From NCBI GenBank assembly GCA_002420005.1, contig DIHE01000131.1, forward strand, positions 1-25,306: DNA of 25,306 nt, written 5' to 3'. Below, piece after piece: positions 9,577-22,483 of the stretch. Both the position numbers and the translations under genes were made by a program. Source of the stretch: Holophagales bacterium UBA5704. GTDB lineage: Bacteria > Acidobacteriota > Thermoanaerobaculia > Multivoradales > UBA5704. Each line of letters opens with the position of its first letter. Within the stretch, counting starts at the first letter, position 1. The notes beneath the pieces are model-generated. The model did not search any database, was not told the DNA's origin, and saw nothing but the letters and a program-made list of their open reading frames with translations.

Positions 9577-9581
9577 CTTCC
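9577..9581 (-). promoter_or_regulatory. Ribosome-binding site for GMC oxidoreductase
   Basis: GGAAG five bases before ATG 9571. It supports this start over the in-frame GTG at 9595, which has only an adjacent GAGG. Confidence 0.6.
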
Positions 9582-9599
9582 AACGGCCGCGCCACCTCG

Positions 9600-10199
9600 T
9601 CAGGACGCCACCGAGCGCAGCAAGATCATCAGGCCCATCCCGGCCATCACCGAGCCCATGTGCCGCAGCAGCGGGTCGTACCGGGCATGGCGCGTCAGCC
9701 CGTGGCCGATCCCCACACCGAGCAGGTGGATCAGCGTGGTGCTCGTGACGAACCCGGCGGCGTAGTAGACGGGGTCCGCGGATTGCGGCAGCTCGAGCCC
9801 ATGGGCATGGCCGTGCAGGCTGCCGAAGAACATCACCACCGGCATCACCCCCCAGCCGCCGCCGTTCTCCCGGACCAGCGCGATGGCGGCGCCCAGCACC
9901 ACGACGGAAAGAGCGATCCCCGCCTCGCTGAGCGGCCAGGCCTGCCCTTGCAGACCGGCGACGGCCCCACCGACCATCGACAGGACGAACACCGCCGGGA
10001 TGATGAAGACCTTCTTGCCGCCGAGCTGTGCGCTGACGATGCCGACGCTCAACATGGCAAGGAAGTGATCGAGGCCGAAGACGGGATGGAGCAGCCCGGA
10101 GAGGAATCCCGCCCCGGCCTGGCGGTCGACGTGGGCGAAGGCCTCGGCAGGGAAGCAGGCCAGCATTCCGAGAGCGAGGAAGATCCACCTAGGACGCAT
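9600..10199 (-). CDS. HupE/UreJ-family metal (nickel/cobalt-type) permease
   Basis: A 199-residue inner-membrane protein. Residues 1-22 look like a signal peptide with an AFA cleavage site that would leave His23 at the new N terminus, as in other HupE proteins. The family motif HPVFGLDH is at 38-45 and a second His-rich motif, HGHAHGLE, at 129-136. Several hydrophobic helices follow. HupE/UreJ proteins are known as secondary nickel or cobalt permeases, usually beside hydrogenase or urease genes; no such genes are visible here. The gene starts 11 bp inside the upstream membrane-protein gene and is preceded by GAGGG six bases before the ATG, so the two are probably coupled. Its place within an NRPS-PKS operon is unusual. 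It might supply a metal, move a metal-product complex, or be an unrelated passenger; the sequence does not decide. Confidence 0.88.
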   Translation of the reverse strand: MRPRWIFLALGMLACFPAEAFAHVDRQAGAGFLSGLLHPVFGLDHFLAMLSVGIVSAQLGGKKVFIIPAVFVLSMVGGAVAGLQGQAWPLSEAGIALSVVVLGAAIALVRENGGGWGVMPVVMFFGSLHGHAHGLELPQSADPVYYAAGFVTSTTLIHLLGVGIGHGLTRHARYDPLLRHMGSVMAGMGLMILLRSVAS

Positions 10200-10611
10200 G
10201 CGGTGCCCTCGCCCAGCGGATGGAGCTCACGATGACCCACACACCGAGCAGGTGCATCGTCACGTCGAGCACGTGCGAGGCGGCGTCGGGCCGCTGGCCG
10301 GCTTCCCAGTGCGCCAGGTGGTGCAGGAGGAAGTAGAGGAAGCTCAACACGGAGAGGACGACGCCCACCCAGCGGCCCGGCCGCAGCCGCCACCCGTGCA
10401 CGAGAAACACGCAGGCCGGCATGAGCGCGAGGACCGCGACGAGATACACCATCCACTTGATGCTCTGCCCCGGGTCCAGGCGCAGGGTCATGAAGTTGTT
10501 GTCCATCAAGATGCTCTCGATGGTTGCGAACAACAGCATGACGGTGAGGATGAGCAGCTCGAGGACCCACCCCAGGGCGATCTGGTTGCGCAGGTTTTCT
10601 TCCTGTGTCAT
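10189..10611 (-). CDS. Small four-helix membrane protein, histidine-rich, unknown function
   Basis: A 140-residue protein I do not recognise. Hydrophobic segments at about 11-35, 53-72, 81-101 and 113-131 suggest four transmembrane helices with both ends cytoplasmic. Histidines cluster near the helix ends: His72, the HHLAH run at 97-101, His113 and His120, with Asp116 between. Such a set could bind a metal or haem, but no known motif is matched. I start at ATG 10611, preceded by AAGGAG ten bases upstream; the longer open frame reaching 11067 runs antisense-shifted through the hybrid synthetase gene and is not credible. The stop overlaps the HupE-like gene by 11 bp, so the two membrane proteins are likely made together and may act together. 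A 50-bp gap separates it from the hybrid NRPS-PKS gene. Confidence 0.85.
   Translation of the reverse strand: MTQEENLRNQIALGWVLELLILTVMLLFATIESILMDNNFMTLRLDPGQSIKWMVYLVAVLALMPACVFLVHGWRLRPGRWVGVVLSVLSFLYFLLHHLAHWEAGQRPDAASHVLDVTMHLLGVWVIVSSIRWARAPHAS
10206..10210 (-). promoter_or_regulatory. Ribosome-binding site for HupE-like gene
   Basis: GAGGG six bases before ATG 10199, lying inside the end of the upstream membrane-protein gene. Confidence 0.6.
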
Positions 10612-10621
10612 TCCTTGGTCT

Positions 10622-10627
10622 CTCCTT
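10622..10627 (-). promoter_or_regulatory. Ribosome-binding site for four-helix membrane protein
   Basis: AAGGAG ten bases before ATG 10611; a second AAGGA abuts the start codon. It lies in 10612-10661, the longest intergenic stretch in the window (50 bp). I see no convincing promoter or terminator hairpin in that gap. Confidence 0.6.
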
Positions 10628-10661
10628 GATGCCAACGTCATTGATCCGTGCCCCGCCCGGC

Positions 10662-13600
10662 TCAGGGCTCCATCACCGCGAGCAGGTCGTTCAGATCCTC
10701 CTCGCCCAGCGCATCGATCGCCGCCGGATCGCGGCTCACGATGACGAAGAGGGATTGCCGGCGCACGGTCGCCAGCTCGAACATCTTCCCCATCGGGAGC
10801 TCGATGCCGAAGTCCCGCTTGATGTGTGCGTGCACCCGGGTCGCCAGGAGGGAGTCGCCGCCCAGGGTGAAGAAGTTGTCCTTGACGCCGATCTTCTCGA
10901 TGCCGAGATAACCGCGCCAGATCGCCGCCAGCCGGACCTCCACGTCGTGGGACGGCTCCGCGTAGGCGGTCTCCATCTCGGGCCGGTCGTAGGTGGTGAG
11001 GTCCTCCTGCGGCTGCGCCGCGGCCGGCTCCGCGCCGCCCGGTGTCCCCGCTCCCCGGTCGATCCAATACCGCCGCCGGTCAAACCGATAGGTGGGCAGA
11101 GGTACCCTCCCGGGTTGCCGCTCTTCGTGCAGGCGCGCCCAGTCGACCTCGACCCCTTGCAGCCAGAGGCGCCCGGCCGCCTCCAGGACGGCGTACCTGC
11201 CGTCGCGCCCCCCGGAGCCGGTGCCGCCGAAGGTCGGGACGACCCGGTCCTCCGGGGCTCCCGCCACCTGGAGCAGAGCGCTCAAGGTGTGCCCGGGGCC
11301 GGCTTCCAGCGCCACGCAACCCGCCTGCCGCAACAGCTCCCGCGCACCGTCGCCGAAGCGCACGGTCTCGCGCAGATGCCGCGCCCAGTAGGAGGGGCTC
11401 ATCGCCTGCTCGTCCGTGATCCAGGTGCCGGTTCGGCTCGACAGGAAGGGGATCGCCGGCGGACGCCTCTCGACCGCCGCGACGCACTCTTCATAGGTGT
11501 CGAGGATGGGGTCCATCATCGCCGAGTGGAAGGCGTGCGACGTCCGCAGGAGGCGGCCGGGCACGTCGGCGGCCTCGAGGCGCAGCAGCAGCGCCGCGAT
11601 GTCGTCCGCGCCGCCGGAGACGACGCACTGCCGCGGCCCATTGACCGCCGCCAGGCTGCAGGCCGAACCGGCGAGAAAGCCCGCCAGCTCGCGCTCGCCG
11701 CAGCGCACGGCCATCATCTGGCCGGGCGGCAGGCTCTGCATGAGCTGCCCCCGCACGACGACGAGCGACAGCACTTCGGGAAGCGAGAAGACGCCGGCCA
11801 GGCAGGCCGCGACGTACTCCCCCAGGCTGTGGCCCAGGAGGGCTGCGGGGCGGACGCCCAGCGACTCCCAGAGGCGCGCGAGCGCGTACTCGACCGAAAA
11901 CAGAAGGGGTTGCACCACCGCCGTCTGTTCGAGATCGACACCGGTGAGGTCGCGGAGGTCCCAGTCGGTGAAGGACAGCAGGGTCTCGGCGCATTCGTCG
12001 AAGGCGCGCCGGAAGCCGGAGAAGCCCGCCCGCAGGTCGCGCACCAGCCCGGGGGGCACCTGCGCGCCCTGCCCCGGGAAGACGAAGACGGGGACCGCCG
12101 TCTCCGCCTCATTGCGGGCGAAGGCGGGGAGGCCGGCCTTGGCCGCCAGCCCGGCGGCGGCGGAGGCGAGGCTGTCGCAGACCACGAAGGCGCGGTATTT
12201 CCAGGCGTTGCGCCCCACCTGAAGGGTGAAGGCGACGTCGTCGAGCTCCAGATCGGGACGCCGGCCGAGCTCCTCCGCCAGCTCGCGCATCATCTCCTGC
12301 ACGGCGCTCGGGCTCTTCGCCGAGAGCGGAAGGATCTGCGCGCCCGCCGCCGCCGGCCGCGGCGCCGCGGCCGGCGCCTCTTCGACGACGGCGTGGGCGT
12401 TCGTCCCACCGACACCGAAGGAGCTGACCCCGGCGCGGCGCGGTACCCCGTCCGCCGGCCAGTCCGCCAGCTCGGAGGGCAGATAGAAAGGGCTGTCGGC
12501 GAAGTTGATCTTCCGGCTCGGCACTCTCGCATGCAGCGTCGGCGGCAGCTGGCGGTGCTTGAGCGCCTCGACGACTTTGATCAGGCCGGCGACTCCCGCC
12601 GCCGAATCCAGATGGCCGATGTTCGTCTTGATGCTGCCCAGGGCGCAGCGCGAGCCGTCCGGGCGCGGCCCTCCGAAAACCTTGCGCAGGGCGCCGACCT
12701 CGATCGGGTCCCCCAGGTTGGTGCCGGTGCCATGCGCTTCCAGGAGCTGGACCGAGCCGGGGCTCACCCCCGCCCGCTCCAGTGCCTCGGCCACCGCCGC
12801 GGCCTGGCCGTGCAGACTGGGGGCGCTGAAGCCGACCTTGAGGGAGCCGTCGTTGTTGATCGCCGTGCCTTTGATCACGGCGTGGATGGTGTCGCGGTCG
12901 CGCACGGCCGCGGCGAGCCGCTTCAACACGACGAGCCCCACCCCGTTGCCGAAGACGCAACCGTTCGCGTCGTCCGAAAACGCGCGGCACAGACCGTCCG
13001 GAGAGGTGATCTGCCCTTCGTGGTGGACGTAGCCCGACCGTTCGAGCGTGCTCACGAAGCTCACCCCGCCGGCCAGGGCGATCTCGCAGTCGCCGGCCAG
13101 GAGGCTCCGGCAGGCGGAATGCACCGCCACCAGCGCCGTCGAGCAGGCGGTGTTGACGTTGACGCTCGGCCCGGTCAGATTCAGCTTGTAGGAGAGGAGG
13201 GTCGCCGCATAGTCCTTCTCGTTGACGTTGAGGACGCTCATCAGGCCGAGCTTCTGGACGATCTCGGGGCGCACCAGGATGTGCTCCAGGAGGTAGCGGC
13301 TCGTCCCTTTGCCGACGTAGACGCCGATCCTCCCGGCGTGCGTCTCGTTCGCGTAGCCCGCCGCCTCCAGCGCCTCGACCGCACACTCGAGCAGGAAGCG
13401 CTGCTGCGGGTCCATGATCTCGGCCTCGCGCGGCGTGAAACCGAAGAACGCGGCGTCGAACCGCTCGAGGTCCTCCAGCACGAGGCCCGCCTTGACGTAG
13501 CCCGGATGCGCCAGTTCCTCCGGGCTCACTCCGGCCGCGAGGAGCTCGGTCTCGGTGAACGGGCGGATCGAGCAGCGGCCGGCCGCCACGTTCGCCCACA

Positions 13601-16600
13601 GCTCGCCGACGTTGCGGGCATCCGGAAAACGGCCGGCCAGGCCGATCACGGCGATGCCCGCATCCTCTTTTTCCGCCGCCGGCTCCGCGCGCACGGAGGA
13701 GGCCGCAGCGCTCCCCTCCCCTTTCGCACCGGGGCTCAGGTATTCGGCCAGGGAGCGCACGGTCGGATGGGCGAACAGCTCCGCGGTGGTCAGCGGCGGG
13801 TTGCGCAGCTGATTGATCCGGCGCAGCACCGCCGTCATCAGCAGGGAATCGCCGCCCACCTCGAAGAAGTTGTCGGAGACGCTCAGCGCCTCGACACCGA
13901 GCACTTCACACCAGATCCGCAGGATGCGGCCTTCGGTCTCGGTCTGCGGCAGGAGGACCCGGCGTTCCTCGACCGCCTGCGGCGCGACGGCGCTCGGCAA
14001 CGCCCCCAGATCGACCTTGCCGTTGGCGGTGAGCGGCAGCTTCTCCAGCAAGACGTAGCGCTGTGGCACCATGTGCCCCGCCAGCCGCTCGCCCAGATAG
14101 GATTCCAGCTCCGCCGGCCGGAACCGCCGGACCCCTGAAGGGCCGCGGGCGGCGATCACGTGCTGCGGCATGGCCGCCAGCAGATCGGACAGCTCGGCGT
14201 CCACCGCCGTCCCGGACGACGGGAAGACCTGCACCTCCTCGAACCCGCTGCGCATCAACGCCCCGCTCCACGCCTCGGGACTGAGCAGAGGCACGTCCGT
14301 CGCCGCCCGCTCGTCACCGTAGGCGGAAACCGCTTCCAGAAACGAGATGGTCGACCACTGCCAGGGATTGCTGCGCGTCCCTTCCAGCATCAACAGGTAG
14401 CCGCCCGGCCGCAGGAGGCCGCGGAGACGGCCGAGCGCCGCGTCGACGGCGGTGGCGTTGTGCAGGACGTTGGCGGCCACGATCAGGTCGAAGCTGTGGG
14501 GCGGATGCCCCTGCTCCACCGCGGGCTTGTCGGCGTCGAAGATCGCATAGCGGACGAACGGATGGCGGGCGAACTTTTCCCGGGCCGTGTTGAGAAAGTA
14601 GCTCGACAGATCGGTGAACCAGTATTCGGTGCGCTCGGCCGGAAGCTCGGCGAGCACGGAGCCGGTCGAGCCGCCGGTTCCGGCACCGATCTCCAGGACC
14701 CGCAGCCTCCGGTCGTCCTCCCAGCCGTGCACCAGCGCCCGGGTGATCGCTCCCAGGGTTGCGTTGTGGTGGTGCGCGATCGGCGTCCTCTCATAGAGCG
14801 CCTCGGCGAGATGCCAGGAGCCGTCGGGAAACAGCAGCTCGAGGGGGGACACGCCGCCGCCGAACAGGGCGAGATGGTGGCGCAGGCAGCTCGCCGCATG
14901 CTCCAGAAACCCCCGCAGGCGCCCGTCGTGCGCCGACGACCTCGCAAGGCCGGCGAGCTGCTCCTCGAGGGGCTCGGCCGCCGCGACCCCGCCGGCCGCA
15001 GGTCGGTACCCTCCGCCGTCGGCGACCAGGTGGCCGTCGGCGCAGAGCACCCGGAGCCAGCGCTGCACGAGACGCCGGTACGCGGGCAGCACCCGCCCTC
15101 CCGCCACCAGGGCGTCCAGGTGCGCCGCCACGTCTCCGCCGTCGAGGACGCCCAGGCTCCCGAGGGTCTCGAACATGCCGCGCACGCCGGCCGCCTCGAT
15201 CTTCTGCCAGAAGGCCCGGAAGGTTTCGAGCCCGGCCCGATCCGCGGCGCGGGCTTGCTCGCGCCCGGCTTCGCCGACTCCGGCGGCCACCTGCCGCGAC
15301 CGGGTTGCGGACACTTCGCTCCACTCGAACAGGGCGCTCCCGGGGCTGTCCGCCGCGACGACGTAGGCCACCAGGGCGCCGCGGTCCTCCAGCTGGATCA
15401 GCCGGACCACGGCATCGCGGACATCGGGGTGCGTCTGGAGGCAGGCGGCGATCTCTCCCAGCTCCACGCGATGACCACGCAGCTTGACCTGCGAATCTTC
15501 CCGGCCCAGGAACTCGATGAGGCCGTCGCGGCGGAACCGCCCGAGGTCCCCGGTGAAATAGAGCGGCTCGCCGCTCTCGGGATGGGCGAAGAACTGCCGG
15601 GCGGTCCTCTCCGGATCCTTCCAGTAACCCAGCGCGACGCCGGTCCCCCCGATGTAGATGTCTCCGGTCACCAGGTCGGGGCACGGCTGCAGGCGATGGC
15701 CCAGCACGTACATGTGCTGATTGGGCAAGGCCTTGCCATAGGGGATGCTGTCCCAGTCCGCCGCGACCTGCTCGACCGGGTGGTAGATCGACCAGATCGA
15801 GCCCTCCGTCGCGCCGCCCAGGCTGATCACACGGGCTCCCGGGGCCAGCCGGCGGACGCGATCCGGCAGCGGCACCGGAATCCAGTCGCCGCTCAACAGG
15901 ACGAGGCGCAGAGGGGCGAGCGTCTGACCCGGCGCGCCCTCCTCCAGGGCGGCGGTGAGCACGCCCATCAAGGGCGGAGCCGAGTTCCAGAGGGTCACGT
16001 GGAAGCGGTGGATGAGCTCCGTCCAGTGGCCCGGGTCCCGCGACAGCTCCGCGTCGGGGAGGACGACCCGGCCTCCCGCGGCGAGCAGTCCGAAAATGTC
16101 GTAGACGGACAGGTCGAACGTCAGGTCCGAGACGGCCAGGACGGCGTCCGACGCGCCGACGCCGAACAGGCGGTTGATGTGGAGGACCGTGTTCACCGCG
16201 CCGCGATGATCGATCATCACGCCTTTGGGCACGCCGGTGGAGCCCGAGGTGAAGATGACGTAGGCCAGGTCGGCGGGCGACTGCCGCAGCTCCGGGGGCG
16301 CCGTCAGGTCGGCGAGATCGCCGGGCGGGGTCACCGCGATCCGCTCGACGTCCGCCGGCCACCCGGCCTCGTCGTCCGGCGGCTCCTGGACGAGGGCGAT
16401 CCGGGCCTCTCCCTGCTCCAGGAGCTGCCGGCGCCGCAACGCCGGCCAACGCGCGTCGATCGGCAGATAGGCGGCCCCGGCGAGGAGAATCCCCAGGACG
16501 GCCACCACCTGCTCCCACCCCTTGCGCATCACGACGGCCACCAGCTCGTTGGGGCGAACCCCGCGCGCGAGGAGTTGGCCGGCGAGCTGATGGCTGTGCG

Positions 16601-18301
16601 CCAACAGCTCCCCGTAGCACATCTCCCCCGTGCTCCAGGCCAGCGCGACGCGATCCGGCCGCTCCAGGGCGCGCGCGATGAACGGCGTGTGCAGGCAGCC
16701 CGGCATCTCCTCGGCCGCGGTGTCGCTCACCACCTCCCGGATCCGCCGCTGGCCGGCCGGCAGCGCCACCAGCTCGCGCAGCTCCCAGGTTTCCGGGCTC
16801 CGGGCGAGGGATTCGAGCAGCTCGCACTGGGCCGCGAACATGTCGTCGAGCACGCCGGGGAGGAAGATGTCCTCGACGGCGTCCCAGTTGATCACCAGAT
16901 CGCCGTGGACCTCGAAGATCTGGTCGTCCAGGGTGACCTGCGGGGTCTGGCTGATCCCGTAGCCCAGGGGGCCGAACCGCTCCCAGCCGCCCGCGTCCTC
17001 GCCCCGCTTGCCGTCCAGCATGAGGGTGCTGGTGAACACCACCGGCAGGACGGCCCTTTGCTGCAAGCTCCGCCGCTTGACGAGCTCCCGCAGCACCTCG
17101 ACCGCGCTGATCCGGCGATGCTCGAAGTCGCGCAGGAACCGTTCCTGGATGCGCGCGGCGCGCTCCAGGAACGTCTCCCCCAGGCGGCCGTCGACCTCCA
17201 GGACCAGCAGGTTGGTGAAGTCACCGACGACCCCTCCCACGTCCTCGTGGAGGGGGAGCCGATTGAACAGGGTCAGGTTGAGCGCATAGTGCGGGCTCTT
17301 CGCCCAACGGCTCAGCACCTCGGCGAACGCCGCCAGCAGCAGGCTCGACAGGGTCAGCCCCGACCGGCGGGCCCGCGCCTTGATCGCTTCCCAGCGCGTG
17401 GACGGCAGGCGGAATCGGCGCCGCTTGAACTCGTGCGTGCGTCCGCGCTCGATCTGACGGACCACCGGCAGCAGGGGGGCCGGCGGCAGGCTGTCGATCC
17501 GGTCCCACCAGTACTTCCTGGAGGTCTCGTAGATCGGAAGCTCCTGGAGCCGGGCCTCCGCCAGGACGTAGTCGCGGAAGCTCAGGCCGGGAGGCTTGAG
17601 CGGGACCTCCGGATCCTGGTACAGCCCATGCCACTGCTGGAAGATGATCGAGAGGCTCCAGGCGTCGACCACCAGGAAATCCCAGCTCACGCAGAGCCGT
17701 GAGTGGTTCTCGGCGAGCTGGATCAGCCGGATGTCGAAGAGAGGCCATTGGTCGCTGGCAAACTCCTGCTGGGCCAGCTCGGCCCGCACGCGGCCGAGCT
17801 CCGCCTCCCGCTGCTCCGGCTCGGTGCCGCACAGGTCGAGGACGCGGATGGCATACTCCGGAACGGTTTCGAGAATGCGCTGCAGGCCGTTGACGTCGAT
17901 CACCGCGCGCAGCATGCCGTGGAGCTTCACGACCCGGCGAAACGCCGTTTCCAGGCGTTCCGGATCGAGCCTCTCGCACTCGAACTCGAAATAGACGTGG
18001 CTGGTGACCTCGCCGAGCTCGACGTGGCTGCCGCGCCCCACCCAGTAGGCATGCTGCACCGCGTTGAGCGGAAACGGCTCGTGGAGGTGCTCCGGATCCG
18101 CGACGATGACGGGCAGCTCGCCGTCCTCCTCGTCTGCGGGCCGCGGCGCCTGGAGCGCTTCGAGCAAGGCCTCCTTGTGGCGGCCGATCTCGCGCTGCAG
18201 CTCGGGGGTCAGGACGCCGGCCGGCGCGTTGACATGCAGCCGTCCGTCCCGGACCTCGATCTTGACGTGGAGCGACGACAGGGTGGCCAACAAGGTCTGC
18301 A

Positions 18302-18302
<1 letters not shown>
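10662..18302 (-). CDS. Hybrid NRPS-PKS: TubC_N-Cy-A(MT)-PCP-KS-AT-ACP
   Basis: A 2546-residue protein expected to add cysteine, cyclise it to a thiazoline, and extend with malonate. Order: TubC_N docking (1-52); Cy (about 75-510) with the full DxxxxDxxS motif (Asp208, Asp213, Ser216), PVVFTS with Thr424 and LDDQ with Asp459; A (about 531-950) with pocket D-L-Y-N-L-S-L-I-W-K, the textbook cysteine code; a methyltransferase inserted between core motifs A8 and A9 (about 1000-1385); PCP (Ser1486); KS (Cys1720, His1857, His1897); AT (GHSLGEY, Ser2159; HAFH at 2256-2259, indicating malonyl-CoA); ACP (Ser2484). There is no KR, DH or ER, so the new beta-keto group should remain. The KS active-site context NTACST resembles KS domains fed by NRPS modules. 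The ATG at 18302 overlaps the upstream TGA (TGATG) and has GGGAGA five bases upstream; a GTG one codon earlier is possible. Confidence 0.96.
10690..13662 (-). other. Non-reducing PKS module KS-AT-ACP
   Basis: KS has Cys1720 in NTACSTAL, His1857 in EAHGTGT and His1897 in NIGHLDSA. AT has FPGQGAQ, GHSLGEY and HAFH, the last a malonyl marker. A post-AT linker LPTYRFDRRRYW leads to an ACP with GGDSLL. The stretch between AT and ACP is only about 60 residues, leaving no room for reducing domains. Confidence 0.9.
14150..15300 (-). other. Methyltransferase domain embedded in the Cys A domain
   Basis: Between motif A8 (QVKLRGHRVELGEI) and A9 (HMVPQRY) lies an insert of about 380 residues with a SAM-binding motif EIGAGTGGST near residue 1203, followed by WFTDLS and FDLIVAANVLHN. 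NRPS methyltransferases, and the methyltransferase-derived epimerases of pyochelin and yersiniabactin synthetases, sit at this same position. The intact glycine-rich SAM loop favours a working methyltransferase. N- versus C-alpha methylation cannot be decided, but a nitrogen that becomes part of a thiazoline argues for carbon or against N-methylation. Boundaries are approximate. Confidence 0.85.
18147..18302 (-). other. TubC_N docking domain of the hybrid synthetase
   Basis: Residues 1-52 show the pattern LLxxLxxLxVKIxxxxGxLxVNAPxGxLT of TubC-type N-terminal docking domains, which bind the short C-terminal tail of an upstream synthetase. It is clearly related to the docking domain of the TE-containing protein. 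Confidence 0.85.

Positions 18303-22482
<4,180 letters not shown>

Positions 22483-22483
<1 letters not shown>

Noticed and set aside
10150..10199. Lipobox-like MLAC near the N terminus of the HupE-like protein.
   Set aside because: The AFA-His signal peptidase I site fits the known HupE pattern better, and the protein is polytopic.
10612..10661. Possible promoter or terminator in the longest intergenic gap.
   Set aside because: No convincing -35/-10 pair, and no GC stem followed by a T run on the transcribed strand; the gap is explained by the ribosome-binding site.
10612..11067. N-terminal extension of the small membrane protein to 11067.
   Set aside because: It runs through the ACP-coding end of the hybrid gene in another frame, and a good ribosome-binding site precedes ATG 10611.
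14791..16827. Minus-strand 678-codon frame inside the hybrid gene, and a 663-codon frame at 4493-6484 inside the NRPS.
   Set aside because: Both are shifted-frame shadows, rich in Arg/Gly/Ala and giving scrambled versions of A-domain motifs; the correct frame is continuous in both places, so they do not indicate frameshifts.
10605..17702. Two consecutive plus-strand frames of about 1180 codons each (10605-14138 and 14160-17702).
   Set aside because: Both are codon-aligned antisense shadows of the hybrid synthetase, each ending where the sense strand has a rare TCA serine codon (14136-14138 and 17700-17702). No recognisable domains.
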